NCBI RefSeq assembly: GCF_024400535.1
Contig: NZ_CP038800.1
Coordinates: 2,108,001-2,172,000, forward strand
Reading direction: 5' to 3'
From: Treponema denticola
Lineage (GTDB): Bacteria; Spirochaetota; Spirochaetia; Treponematales; Treponemataceae
Length of the DNA stretch: 64,000 nucleotides
In this document: in pieces, positions 1-8,907 of the stretch
How positions within the stretch are numbered: the stretch's first letter is position 1
Layout: each line of letters starts with the position of its first letter
The notes under the pieces: model-generated
Databases searched by the model: none
The model's input: the letters and a program-made list of their open reading frames with translations, nothing else
What the model was told of the DNA's origin: nothing
Translations under genes and position numbers: made by a program

Positions 1-208
1 TATAAAGCCCTGCACGGTGCACATAGATAACTCCGTCTGCATTTACTTCTCCCATAGATTCTTTAGGAGTATCTTTTTCCATTGAACCCATAGAGTCGGA
101 TTTTTCAGATTCGGATTTTGAAGTGGCCTCTTCCTTTTTACAAGAAGCAAAGGCAAATAACAAAACACACAACAATAAAACAAATTTTCTAACAAAATTT
201 ACTTTCAT
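1..208 (-). CDS. Lipoprotein, partial (C-terminus beyond window)
   Basis: The reading frame starts at the ATG at 206-208, preceded by AAGGAGTTAT, and runs off the left edge, giving 69 codons. The N-terminus has a basic start, a leucine-rich core and a lipobox ending FAFASC, then a Lys/Glu/Ser-rich linker, so it is very probably an exported lipoprotein. The last visible residues (DGVIYVHRAGLY) do not let me name a family. It follows the cyclophilin-FKBP gene by 21 bases and is likely the last visible gene of the rpmH-rnpA-yidD-yidC-jag transcript. Confidence 0.75.
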   Translation of the reverse strand, partial: MKVNFVRKFVLLLCVLLFAFASCKKEEATSKSESEKSDSMGSMEKDTPKESMGEVNADGVIYVHRAGLY

Positions 209-229
209 AAATAACTCCTTATTTTTATG

Positions 230-1312
230 TTATTTTATATTTAACAACTCAAGTTCAAAAACTAAATAAGCATTCGGAGGAATAACACCGCCTGCGCCAG
301 CTTCACCGTAAGCAAGATGAGGAGGAATAATGATAATTCGTTTTTCACCCAAAGTCATTTTCGACGATTGAGAATCAAAACCCGGAATAACCCGGCCTAC
401 ACCCACAGGGAATTCTAAAGGCTTGTGCATATCGGAATCATCAAAGACCTTTCCGTTTTCTAAAAGAGAGCCCTTGTATTTCATTGTTAAGGTTTGACCT
501 TGTTTAGGAGTATCTCCCTTTCCTTGTTTTATAACAAAGGAATATACACCGTCATCATCAAGTTTTGCAGGAGGATATTTTGTTTTAATCAAGTCTTCCA
601 TTTTTTTTGCAATAACTTCTGCTCTGCGCTTTTCACTTTCTTTTGAATTTGAAAGGTATTTATAAAAGGCTTCTTGATCGGTTTTAAAAGCCTTTGCTTC
701 ATCTCCGGTTCTTATAATTTTAACGGTTTTAATTTTATCGCCTTGTTGAATTGCATCTACAACATTCTGACCTTCAAGAACCCGCCCGAAAACCGTGTGC
801 TTACCGTCAAGCCAAGGAGTTTCAACATGGGTAATAAAAAACTGCGAACCGTTAGTTCCGGGACCTGCATTTGCCATCGACAAAACACCTGGACCGTCAT
901 GCTTTAAATTCTCTACAATCTCATCGGGAAATCTATAACCGGGACCGCCTGAACCTGTGCCGGTAGGATCTCCTCCCTGAATCATAAAATCGGCTATTAC
1001 CCTATGAAAGGAGACTCCATCATAAAAAGGCTTTCCCTTTGCAGCATCAAGAGTTCCTTCAGCTAGACCTACAAAATTACATACCGTTAAAGGCGTATCT
1101 TTGTAAAAAAGTTTTAAAACAATTACACCTTTATCCGTATCGATCACGGCATAAAGACCGTCTTCTTTTAAAGATTCCATCTTTAAATCAACTTTGCTCA
1201 TTCTTTTATCTCCTTTTTCCATACCGGAATTTGTTATTATGATAGCTGCAGCAGTTCCCGCAACTAAAATCATAAATGCAATTGCAATAATCATGATCCA
1301 TAATTTTTTCAT
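230..1312 (-). CDS. Membrane-anchored dual immunophilin: cyclophilin-FKBP fusion
   Basis: This 360-residue protein joins two unrelated peptidyl-prolyl isomerase folds. Residues 5-27 form an uncleaved-looking membrane anchor. Residues about 50-200 are a cyclophilin domain with [19 protein letters not shown] and the NGSQFFIT motif. A charged helical linker spans 205-245. Residues about 260-360 are an FKBP domain with VIPGFD and [15 protein letters not shown]. The likely role is protein folding outside the cytoplasmic membrane. Its ATG overlaps the stop of the upstream gene as ATGA (1309-1312), so translation is probably coupled. Dual-family immunophilins in this order are known but rare. Confidence 0.93.
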   Translation of the reverse strand: MKKLWIMIIAIAFMILVAGTAAAIIITNSGMEKGDKRMSKVDLKMESLKEDGLYAVIDTDKGVIVLKLFYKDTPLTVCNFVGLAEGTLDAAKGKPFYDGVSFHRVIADFMIQGGDPTGTGSGGPGYRFPDEIVENLKHDGPGVLSMANAGPGTNGSQFFITHVETPWLDGKHTVFGRVLEGQNVVDAIQQGDKIKTVKIIRTGDEAKAFKTDQEAFYKYLSNSKESEKRRAEVIAKKMEDLIKTKYPPAKLDDDGVYSFVIKQGKGDTPKQGQTLTMKYKGSLLENGKVFDDSDMHKPLEFPVGVGRVIPGFDSQSSKMTLGEKRIIIIPPHLAYGEAGAGGVIPPNAYLVFELELLNIK

Positions 1313-2175
1313 TTTATTTTTCCTTCATTATCAGAATTAGTTTTTGGTCTATATTCTATACCTTTTTCTGCGCATTTATATTCTTCAATAAACCAATCAT
1401 AGATGGCCATCAACCGCGAAGAAAACGATCTTTTAATCTTGCCGCCTATAAAAGGAATTATAGGAAATTTTGCAGTACTTACACAATGGATTAAAATATA
1501 ATCATCAAGATCATATACGCACATAGATAAGGCCATTGCTTCAGGCTGAAGAGAAATAAGGCTCATATCCGGATGTGTAATCTTTTGGGTATTTACGCAT
1601 ATCATACCAACATCCTTACCGCTTTTAAAATAACGGTACCTATAAATAAAATCTCCAAATGTAGCATCGACTTGACGAGCAAGGGTTTGTAGACCTTCAA
1701 ATTCCTCATTTAAAGGATCATCTATCCGCTCATAAGCTATACCGCTCGAAGTTTTTACTTCTTTTACTGCGTAGGATGTCAAATAAAGAGGCCTCATTTC
1801 CTGATAAGAGTTTGAAAAATATTCAGTACCTTCAAGTCCCGAAATATGACGCAATATTTTGGACACATCAGGATTATTGGAACCTTCTTTTTTATACAAA
1901 GACATAAATTCACCTAAAAAAGCAGGCTTTTGTTTCGGTAATTGTAAAGACATCTTTTCAGAAAGAGCCAATATAGGCTGCATTTCTGCTTTCATATTTG
2001 AAGCCCCGTATTTTAGTTTAAGAATTTCCTTTTTTTGAACAAGTTCAGCTGCTATTTTGCTATCAAGAATATCTGCAAGTCTTTGCTCAATACTGGGGGG
2101 TGAAGAATCATCATTTGCAAAAATTGAAAACAAGCAGGCTAAAAAAAACACGAATATCATTTTAATCTTGTTCAT
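1309..2175 (-). CDS. Secreted protein of unknown function
   Basis: This 288-residue protein has a clear signal peptide ([20 protein letters not shown], cleavage near AND). The rest is a mixed helical/sheet domain with no cysteine pattern, transmembrane helix or motif that I recognise. TAGGAGATTTT precedes the ATG at 2175. It sits 52 bases downstream of jag and overlaps the immunophilin gene by four bases, so it is part of the rpmH-led operon. A periplasmic or outer-surface role is plausible from the signal peptide and the neighbouring exported chaperone, but no activity can be assigned. Confidence 0.7.
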   Translation of the reverse strand: MNKIKMIFVFFLACLFSIFANDDSSPPSIEQRLADILDSKIAAELVQKKEILKLKYGASNMKAEMQPILALSEKMSLQLPKQKPAFLGEFMSLYKKEGSNNPDVSKILRHISGLEGTEYFSNSYQEMRPLYLTSYAVKEVKTSSGIAYERIDDPLNEEFEGLQTLARQVDATFGDFIYRYRYFKSGKDVGMICVNTQKITHPDMSLISLQPEAMALSMCVYDLDDYILIHCVSTAKFPIIPFIGGKIKRSFSSRLMAIYDWFIEEYKCAEKGIEYRPKTNSDNEGKIK

Positions 2176-2227
2176 AAAATCTCCTAAAATTATTACCTCT
2201 AAGAGGATTTAAGCCCGCCTATTATAT

Positions 2228-2938
2228 TTATATACCTTTATAGAACACGCGAACCTGTTTATATAAACCATTACCTTCACTTTTAGTTTCAATATCGTTT
2301 ACGGCATTTAAGGTTGTGTGTATAATTCTGCGCTCATAGGGATTAAGAGGTTCCAAAAGCTGAGACTTCTTTGTCATTCGTACCTTATCGGCAACATCGT
2401 AAGCCATTCGGATAAGCAGTTCCTCTCTCCTCATTCTATAACTTTCACAATCCACAGATACACGGGTATAAGCATGGCCTATGGTACCGGCATATACATT
2501 TGCCAGAAGCTGAACAGCATCTAAATTTTTACCCTTTTTGCCTATCAGCATTGCAGCATCCTTAGAATTGATTCTATAAGAAAAATGTTTTTTATCGAAA
2601 GCAATTAATGACACGGAACAATCATAGCCAATTTTTTCTATAAGAGTCTGAATAAAGGCCCTAGTCTTTTCCGCACCATCCGAAATATCGTCGGAAGTTC
2701 TTAGATCCCGCTCTTCTTCAATCTTTTCGGTCTCTAAATCTTGCTCTGCATTATCATGTGCATTAGTCCTTAAAGATTCATCAACATGTACTCTTATCTT
2801 CGCATATCCTTTTTTAAACAAGGAATTTTTTTGAATTTCTAAAATTTCAACATCAAACTGATCTTTTTCAAGACCGAGCTTTGCCACCGCAATATCGATA
2901 GCTTCCCGCTCTGTCTTTCCTTCAAATTCATATATCAT
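2228..2938 (-). CDS. jag: Jag/KhpB RNA-binding protein (KH-R3H)
   Basis: This 236-residue protein shows the three-part Jag architecture. Residues 1-50 are a Jag-N domain (start MIYEFEGKTEREAIDIA). An acidic linker follows to about 95. A KH-type domain has the glycine-rich loop LIGKKGKNLDAV near 130. The C-terminal R3H domain carries ERRIIHTTL and the terminal KQVRVFYKG. Family members bind RNA and influence cell-envelope growth. GGGAGAATAGAT precedes the ATG. It lies directly downstream of yidC, its usual neighbour, which supports the name. Confidence 0.93.
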   Translation of the reverse strand: MIYEFEGKTEREAIDIAVAKLGLEKDQFDVEILEIQKNSLFKKGYAKIRVHVDESLRTNAHDNAEQDLETEKIEEERDLRTSDDISDGAEKTRAFIQTLIEKIGYDCSVSLIAFDKKHFSYRINSKDAAMLIGKKGKNLDAVQLLANVYAGTIGHAYTRVSVDCESYRMRREELLIRMAYDVADKVRMTKKSQLLEPLNPYERRIIHTTLNAVNDIETKSEGNGLYKQVRVFYKGI

Positions 2939-2970
2939 ATCTATTCTCCCATAAAAACTTTTTACAATAA

Positions 2971-4725
2971 TTATTCTTTATTCTTCATAGACCTATTGAT
3001 TATAAGCTGCTGTAAAAGCATCAAAATATTGGAAAATGTCCAAAACAATAATAGCCCCGAAGGTGCATTATAAAAAAGAAAGAAAAAGAAAATCGGCATA
3101 AAATACATCATTATCTTCATAGAAGGATTTTGCTGAGACTGCCCCGGAGTCTGCGTCAGCTTACCGTGCAAAAGCTGAGAGGCGGTATAAATAATAGGAA
3201 GCAATCTTAAATCCGTCCAATTTAAAAACGGAATAGTAAAACCGAATTTCAAAATACTGTCCCCCACCGAGAGGTCAGGAATCCAGCCGGGAATAAAACT
3301 AGCCCCGCGGAATTCAAAGTAGTTATTGAATAATCCGAACATAGCAAACAAGAATGGAAGCTGAATGAGCAGAGGCAGACAGCCCGATGCAGGATTATAA
3401 CCGGCTTCTTTATAAAATTTAACCATTTCGGCATTAAGTTTTTGAGGATTATTTTTGTACTTTTGCTGCAGCTCATTAATCTGAGGTTGAAGTTCCTGCA
3501 TCCTCTTTGTAGCTTTCGAACTTTTTTGGGTAAGCGGGAAAAAGATGATGCGCATCAAAAGAGTAAGTAATAGAAGGGCCACACCCCAGTTCGGAATAAC
3601 TTTATATAAGAGCTCCATAATAAATTTTAAAACTCTTTCCAAGGGGGCTAAAAAACCGCTTGACGCAGCTAGGCTGTCTATTCTTAAATTCTCATAACCG
3701 TAATTATTTGCTGCTGCCGAATTATAAGAATTTAATATCTTTTCGGAACTGGGGCCTATGTAGACCCTGTATTGGTCATAGGCTGCATTTCCGACAATAG
3801 GCTGGCGTGAAATAAAAAACTGGGAATTGTGAAGCTTTGCACCCTCTTCCTTTGCTCCTGAAAAGAACATTTTTTGAATAGGGTCTTTGGGTATAATGAT
3901 AAAGGAAAAGTACTTGCCTGAAACGCTTACCCATGAAGCTAAGTCGTTTACAGCCTTTGTTTTTCCGTCTGTAATGCTTCTGTCTTCCTTTTTCCTTTCA
4001 TTTGCAAAATAAGAAAGGGCTCTGTATTCGTATTTATCGTTTACCTTATCCCATTCAGGGCCGATCTGAGGAGCACTTCTTAAAGTATAAGCACTATCCC
4101 CGAAAGAAAGCCCCTTCATTCCGTCTTTTCCGTCAATAGAAACCTCAAGGGTAAACATATAATCACCCGGGATAAATGTATAGCGTTTTGCAAGAGTAAA
4201 AACAGTTTCCGAGCCGTCCGTATTTTTTAGCTTTATATCCCGATAAAAGCCTATCTGCTTTCGCCCGTCGGAAAGACTTTCTTCTTTTACATTAAAAAGC
4301 ATATCCACAGCCTGAGCTTCAGAGCCGCCGAAGGCCAAAGAAAGAGCTCTGTTAGTTTCGGTAACATTTTCTATCATTTCAACACGCTCATCACTCCCTG
4401 CTGAAGCATGTTCCTTTAATTTATAAGAAATAATATCTCCGCCCTTGTTTGTAAAAACAGCACGGATAATATCGGTCTCAATAACGTAGGTTTGTTCTCT
4501 TGAAGGAAAATCCGAATCTGCAACAGCCTCAATCATCAAATTTGAAATTTGATTTGAAGAAGTTTGAACGGCATTTTCAGATGGACTCGGATTTTGCCCC
4601 TGCGCCTGAGCAACAGGTTTTTGGGGAACATTATATTCGGTAGGGAAGTATTTTTGCTGAATATACAGCCACCCTCCGAAAACAAGCATTGACAGCACAA
4701 CGGCCAAAACAGTATTTTTTTTCAA
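2971..4725 (-). CDS. yidC: Membrane protein insertase YidC
   Basis: This 584-residue protein has an N-terminal transmembrane helix (about 5-25), a large periplasmic beta domain (about 80-350) and the conserved insertase core with several helices from about 365. The core carries the cytoplasmic segment RIIFFPLTQKSSKATKRMQ and the NPASGCLPLLIQLPFLFAMF region. YidC inserts proteins into the inner membrane alone or with SecYEG. The start appears to be TTG at 4725, since AGGAG lies seven bases upstream and no ATG is nearby. Gene order rpmH-rnpA-yidD-yidC-jag is classical. Confidence 0.97.
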   Translation of the reverse strand: MKKNTVLAVVLSMLVFGGWLYIQQKYFPTEYNVPQKPVAQAQGQNPSPSENAVQTSSNQISNLMIEAVADSDFPSREQTYVIETDIIRAVFTNKGGDIISYKLKEHASAGSDERVEMIENVTETNRALSLAFGGSEAQAVDMLFNVKEESLSDGRKQIGFYRDIKLKNTDGSETVFTLAKRYTFIPGDYMFTLEVSIDGKDGMKGLSFGDSAYTLRSAPQIGPEWDKVNDKYEYRALSYFANERKKEDRSITDGKTKAVNDLASWVSVSGKYFSFIIIPKDPIQKMFFSGAKEEGAKLHNSQFFISRQPIVGNAAYDQYRVYIGPSSEKILNSYNSAAANNYGYENLRIDSLAASSGFLAPLERVLKFIMELLYKVIPNWGVALLLLTLLMRIIFFPLTQKSSKATKRMQELQPQINELQQKYKNNPQKLNAEMVKFYKEAGYNPASGCLPLLIQLPFLFAMFGLFNNYFEFRGASFIPGWIPDLSVGDSILKFGFTIPFLNWTDLRLLPIIYTASQLLHGKLTQTPGQSQQNPSMKIMMYFMPIFFFFLFYNAPSGLLLFWTFSNILMLLQQLIINRSMKNKE

Positions 4726-4764
4726 TTGTAACTCCTAGATTTTAACTTCTATAGGTTAATCATT

Positions 4765-4986
4765 TTAAGGAACAGGATCGTATCCTCCCTTACAAAAAGG
4801 ATTACACCTCAAAATCCTAAGTAAAGCCATACCGCTTCCCTTAAACGGGCCGTATTTTTTTATGCTTTCGATAGCATACTGCGAGCAAGTAGGTTCATAC
4901 CTGCAGCTAGGCGGGAAATGAGGAGAAATAGCCTTTTGATAAAAGATTATACAAGCACACAAAAAACTTACTAAAAGTTTTCTCAT
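4765..4986 (-). CDS. yidD: Membrane protein insertion efficiency factor YidD
   Basis: This 73-residue protein matches the YidD family: a short hydrophobic N-terminus ([18 protein letters not shown]) and the cysteine-containing core [19 protein letters not shown] followed by [17 protein letters not shown]. YidD is an amphipathic membrane-associated factor that helps YidC-dependent insertion. Its ATG overlaps the rnpA stop (ATGA, 4983-4986), indicating translational coupling. Its usual length is 70-90 residues, so this copy is complete. Confidence 0.96.
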   Translation of the reverse strand: MRKLLVSFLCACIIFYQKAISPHFPPSCRYEPTCSQYAIESIKKYGPFKGSGMALLRILRCNPFCKGGYDPVP

Positions 4987-5339
4987 AAAGCCTCATCATT
5001 ATACATTTTCGCTTTTAAAAAGAGGGCGGTAAGCTGTTCTAAACGAAGAGAATAAGAATCCTTTTCTGAAAAAACCAGCAGGATAATGTCGTTTCCCGTT
5101 TTTAACCTATGTTTTATATGTCTATAGGCTTCTTTTGATATTCTCCGAGACCTGTTCCGCATCACTGCGGAACCGAAACCTCGTCGAAAAGTACATAAGA
5201 ATCGATTGTACTCCAATCCATTAGGCAGGAGAAACAAGCTAACTCCGTTTAAGCTCAGTTTAAGACCTTTTTGAAATACGGCCTTAATACATGACCTATT
5301 CCTTAACCGTTCTTCTCCGGAAAATGTAAAATTACTCAC
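4983..5339 (-). CDS. rnpA: Ribonuclease P protein component
   Basis: This 118-residue protein starts with a GTG at 5337-5339, eleven bases after the rpmH stop. It has the RnpA signature [20 protein letters not shown] with its basic RNA-binding face and the opening motif [10 protein letters not shown]. RnpA binds RnpB RNA and supports 5' maturation of tRNA precursors. No clear Shine-Dalgarno lies before the GTG, so expression probably depends on ribosomes finishing rpmH. Length is normal for the family. Confidence 0.95.
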   Translation of the reverse strand: MSNFTFSGEERLRNRSCIKAVFQKGLKLSLNGVSLFLLPNGLEYNRFLCTFRRGFGSAVMRNRSRRISKEAYRHIKHRLKTGNDIILLVFSEKDSYSLRLEQLTALFLKAKMYNDEAL

Positions 5340-5350
5340 TCAAGAGAAAC

Positions 5351-5506
5351 TTAGAACGGTTTTTTTTCGTCGGAAGCTGAAAGCTTGCGTCTGCCCTTTG
5401 CTCTGCGGCGGCTTAAAATAGCACGACCGCCCTTTGTTTTCATAAGTGCACGGAATCCGAAGCGTCGAACCCGCTTTGTTTTACTTGGTTGATATGTCCG
5501 TTTCAT
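5351..5506 (-). CDS. rpmH: 50S ribosomal protein L34
   Basis: The 51 codons read [20 protein letters not shown] followed by a basic tail, the unmistakable L34 sequence. AAGGAGTCTAGTTT precedes the ATG at 5504-5506. L34 is a small basic protein of the large ribosomal subunit. It is the first gene of the operon, and a consensus sigma-70 promoter lies about 90 bases upstream. The C-terminal ASDEKKPF is slightly longer than in many bacteria. dnaA, often next to rpmH elsewhere, is not adjacent here. Confidence 0.97.
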   Translation of the reverse strand: MKRTYQPSKTKRVRRFGFRALMKTKGGRAILSRRRAKGRRKLSASDEKKPF

Positions 5507-5596
5507 AAACTAGACTCCTTATATTATAGAATGGGGCTTCCATTCAAAGATTTCAATATAATCCTAATTAAGGATAATACACATTAAAGATTGGGG

Positions 5597-5625
5597 ATTA
5601 TATCAATTAAGGGGATAAAAGTCAA
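5597..5625 (-). promoter_or_regulatory. Sigma-70 promoter of the rpmH-rnpA-yidD-yidC-jag operon
   Basis: On the minus strand TTGACT (5620-5625) is followed after 17 bases by TATAAT (5597-5602). The predicted start near 5590 leaves a leader of about 84 bases before rpmH. Confidence 0.85.
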
Positions 5626-5794
5626 GAGTGCTGAATATTCTTAATATTTTAAAGTATCAAAGTCCTTGACTTTTTCGGGGTATAATGGAAGAAAGTTTTC
5701 ATATTTTGCAATAAGGCTGTTTTTAAACGGATTTATATAAAAAATGAAAACTCATAAAATTATAATCCTGCAGAATGCAGAACAAGGAGTTTTT

Positions 5795-7597
5795 ATGAAA
5801 CATAAGAATTTTGTTTCAATGGCCGCACTTTTAATCTTAGCTTTAAGTGCCGTATTTTTAGTTACAGCTTGTCCCACGGGAACAGGTCCCGCAAAGGACA
5901 ACGGTTCTTCTAATCAAAGCAACGTAGGAACACAGCCTAACGGAAACAATTCATCTAGTGGGAATGGATCCTCAGGAAACGGCAGTACACCACCCGTTGT
6001 AGTTCCCAACCTAGAGCCTCCCCTTATTAACACGGAAGAAACCGAGTTGACAGCTCTTTTAGGAAAAATAAGCTTAGACAAAGCTATTATTACCGCTGCC
6101 CCCGAAACTATTACAATTTCCAATTTACCCTCAGCAGCAGGGGTAACGGCTGAAATAACCTCAAATAACACAGACCTTATCGAATATGAAGCACCTAACC
6201 AGTTGAAGGTCAAAGCATTACCTCCGGAAACTACAAATGTAAAAATTACTATTACCCTAACAAAAAACGGTACTTCAAAATCAAGGGATTTTACGGTAAA
6301 AGTATTTAAAAGCGGAGATACCCTATCAGAAGAAGACTATTTGGCAGCCTTAACGATTCCCTTAACAGTAAGCGATGATTTTAATCTGCCTAAAGAATTA
6401 CAAAACAATACACAAATTGATTGGTTATCTAAAAATGAACATATCATAAAAATTGAAGGCTATCCCGATAAAAAAGCAGTAGTTATACCCGATCTTATAG
6501 AAAAAAAGGTAAAACTGACAGCAACCGCAAACGGAAAAACAAAAGACTTTGAAGTTACAGTTTTACCGCCTACAAAGATTGAAATTAACAACATCTACGG
6601 TCCGAATACTAAACGAGTTTATGAGTTTGCACAAAATAGTATAACTATAAAGGAATTCCGGGAGAATAAGCTTTCAAAAGGTACCCTATACTCATACACA
6701 TTGGATAGCACAAACAAAAAAATTACCGTAAGACTGACATCTGTTCTTTCACCGAAAGGCACATGGATTACCATTGAAGAATACGCTAGTCTTATGACAG
6801 ACATGGAGCTTACTTATATAAAAAATCAGTTGAAAGGCATTGATACTCTTTTGAGTAAACCCACTATAAGTATCGCAGATCTAAAAAAAGATTTAAAAGA
6901 TTTTTTTGATGAAGATGTATCAGGATACGATGATAAAGAATTTTTTGAAAATGTTCTAAAAAAAAGGCTGTTTTCCTTTACTATGACCTATGAACAATTT
7001 ATAGCTCTTTCCGCTGAAGAACAAACAGAGAAAATAAAAGCCGTACTTACAGAAGTAAAAAAAGGAATAGCTATGAGGCATGGCTTACCTGAAAATGCAT
7101 CAACGGAGGATATGTTAGCTGAATTAAAAAAACAACTTCAGCAATATGCCGCTCAAATGATAAAAGAAGCCAAAGAACCTTGTACCTATACTTACTCTAT
7201 AAGAAAAGATCCGGGAGGAAACTTGCACTTTGAAACAGAGGCAGTTCACAATCCTTCAAAACCTTGGTATGAAAATAAAGGGAAATGGAATTATCATCCG
7301 GCATCTTCTGAAACATCTTGGATTTCCGATATATATACTTGGAACGCCCCTAATGGAACAATCGAAGGAGGTTTATCAATACGAGAAAATCAAGGAGGAA
7401 GCTATCCTCAAAAAAACTACATAGGCACAATCACCGGAAGCGGTCCAGACTATACCTTCAACGGCATCCGAGAAGGTAATCCCGGAGAACAAATAACTGC
7501 AACTATTACCGACAATCTGAACGGTACCATAAGGATAAAAGTTACCTCAGGAGGAACAACCGAGTCAACATTAACTTTTAGAGGGAATCCCTTATAA
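5795..7597 (+). CDS. Lipoprotein with bacterial Ig-like domains
   Basis: The start is placed at the ATG at 5795 because AAGGAG lies just upstream; an in-frame ATG at 5744 lacks one. The 600-residue protein opens with a lipoprotein signal (lipobox LVTAC) and a Gly/Asn/Ser-rich linker. Two tandem Ig-like 'atrophied' modules follow (about residues 65-265 of the longer frame; TITLTKNGTSKSRDFTVKV and a second copy ending TATANGKTKDFEVTV). The C-terminal half is helical, then beta-rich. It is probably a surface or periplasmic protein of unknown ligand. It is monocistronic, with a strong terminator after it. Confidence 0.85.
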   Translation: MKHKNFVSMAALLILALSAVFLVTACPTGTGPAKDNGSSNQSNVGTQPNGNNSSSGNGSSGNGSTPPVVVPNLEPPLINTEETELTALLGKISLDKAIITAAPETITISNLPSAAGVTAEITSNNTDLIEYEAPNQLKVKALPPETTNVKITITLTKNGTSKSRDFTVKVFKSGDTLSEEDYLAALTIPLTVSDDFNLPKELQNNTQIDWLSKNEHIIKIEGYPDKKAVVIPDLIEKKVKLTATANGKTKDFEVTVLPPTKIEINNIYGPNTKRVYEFAQNSITIKEFRENKLSKGTLYSYTLDSTNKKITVRLTSVLSPKGTWITIEEYASLMTDMELTYIKNQLKGIDTLLSKPTISIADLKKDLKDFFDEDVSGYDDKEFFENVLKKRLFSFTMTYEQFIALSAEEQTEKIKAVLTEVKKGIAMRHGLPENASTEDMLAELKKQLQQYAAQMIKEAKEPCTYTYSIRKDPGGNLHFETEAVHNPSKPWYENKGKWNYHPASSETSWISDIYTWNAPNGTIEGGLSIRENQGGSYPQKNYIGTITGSGPDYTFNGIREGNPGEQITATITDNLNGTIRIKVTSGGTTESTLTFRGNPL

Positions 7598-7627
7598 TAT
7601 TGTATAGTTAAATATTATAATTAAAGC

Positions 7628-7663
7628 GCCTGCTTTTAAGTTTTTCTTAAAAGCAGGCTTTTT
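7628..7663 (+). terminator. Rho-independent terminator
   Basis: A perfect 13-bp stem GCCTGCTTTTAAG (7628-7640) pairs with CTTAAAAGCAGGC (7646-7658) around a T5 loop and is followed by TTTTT. It closes the Ig-like lipoprotein gene. Confidence 0.92.
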
Positions 7664-7749
7664 AACATCTAGCACATAAAATAAAAATATGGTAAAATTA
7701 AAAATAGATTTTTTGGCAGGAATACCTACTGCAAAAAAAAGGAGATAGT

Positions 7750-8859
7750 ATGACTAAAAGAAAAATTTTGGTTACCGGTTCACTGGGACAGATCGGAAGT
7801 GAATTGGTTATGTTTTTAAGAAAAGAGTACGGAAACGATAATGTTATAGCTTCCGATATCGAAAAAAAAGATGTACCCAAGGTTATTGGAAGCGGCCCCT
7901 TTGAAAAGCTCGATGTCCTTGACGGCAAAAAAACTCTTGAGGTTTGCAAAAAATATAAGGTAAACACGATCATCCACCTTGCAGCCCTTCTTTCAGCCGT
8001 TGCCGAAAAAAATCCTCAATTAGCCTATCAGATTAACCTTACAGGTTTACACAATATGTTGGAACTTTCACGAGAACAAAAATATTCTCTTTTTGTGCCC
8101 AGCTCAATCGCAGCCTTCGGCCCTTCGACCCCTGCCGATAAGACTCCGCAGGATACAATCCAGAGGCCTACCTCAATGTACGGTGTTACAAAGGTTGCCG
8201 GAGAACTTTTGTGCGATTACTATCACCAAAAATTCGGCGTAGACACAAGAGGTGTACGCTTCCCCGGCCTTATTTCCTATGAGGCCCTCCCCGGCGGCGG
8301 AACAACCGACTACGCTGTTCATATCTACTATGAAGCCTTAAAGCAAGGCGCCTATACTTCCTTTATCAAAAAAGGAACTCTTATGGACATGATGTACATG
8401 CCCGATGCCTTAAACGCTATCTTTAAACTTCTTGAGGCAGACCCTGCAAAATTAAAACACAGAAACGCCTTTAATATCACCGCTATGAGCTTTGCTCCCG
8501 AAACGATAGCTGCCGAAATTAAAAAGCATATTCCCAAATTTAAGATGAGCTATGATGTCGACCCCGTACGTCAGGCTATAGCAGATTCTTGGCCTAACTC
8601 CCTCGATGATTCTTGTGCAAAAAAAGAATGGGGTTGGAAGCCTAAGTATAATCTTGAAAGCATGACAAAGGATATGCTCGAAAAATTGAGCGAAAAATTA
8701 GGAATCGAGCTTCCTAATGCAAAACCTTCTACAGTAAAGGTAAGCACTGCTAAGACTCCTGCCGCTAAAAAACCGGCGACGCCTGCAGAAAAGGCTCCCA
8801 AGACAGCTGCAAAGAAACCGGCAGCCAAACCTTCCAAGGGAACTGCAAAAAAGAAGTAA
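7750..8859 (+). CDS. SDR-type L-threonine 3-dehydrogenase with histone-like C-terminal tail
   Basis: Residues 1-320 form an extended short-chain dehydrogenase: the Rossmann motif GSLGQIGSEL (10-19), HLAALLSAVAEKNP, catalytic YGVTK (about 145), and the threonine-dehydrogenase hallmark FPGLISYEALPGGGTTDYAV. This family oxidises L-threonine to 2-amino-3-ketobutyrate with NAD+. The last 46 residues (about 324-369) are almost entirely Ala, Lys, Pro, Thr and Ser, like histone H1 or Hc1 tails, and are not part of the enzyme. AAAGGAG precedes the ATG. No kbl gene lies next to it. The enzyme call is firm; the tail function is unknown. Confidence 0.9.
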   Translation: MTKRKILVTGSLGQIGSELVMFLRKEYGNDNVIASDIEKKDVPKVIGSGPFEKLDVLDGKKTLEVCKKYKVNTIIHLAALLSAVAEKNPQLAYQINLTGLHNMLELSREQKYSLFVPSSIAAFGPSTPADKTPQDTIQRPTSMYGVTKVAGELLCDYYHQKFGVDTRGVRFPGLISYEALPGGGTTDYAVHIYYEALKQGAYTSFIKKGTLMDMMYMPDALNAIFKLLEADPAKLKHRNAFNITAMSFAPETIAAEIKKHIPKFKMSYDVDPVRQAIADSWPNSLDDSCAKKEWGWKPKYNLESMTKDMLEKLSEKLGIELPNAKPSTVKVSTAKTPAAKKPATPAEKAPKTAAKKPAAKPSKGTAKKK

Positions 8860-8907
8860 ACCTTGACTTTTAAAAAAAGAGTTTTTTAAAAGAACTTTAG
8901 GAGGGCT

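Noticed and set aside
5666-5686. Promoter TTGACT...TATAAT before the Ig-like lipoprotein
   Set aside because: The two boxes are only nine bases apart; the TATAAT may be used, but no proper -35 was found.
8867-8892. Terminator between threonine dehydrogenase and the radical SAM gene
   Set aside because: The stem is almost only A-T pairs with no following T tract, and the next Shine-Dalgarno is immediately downstream.
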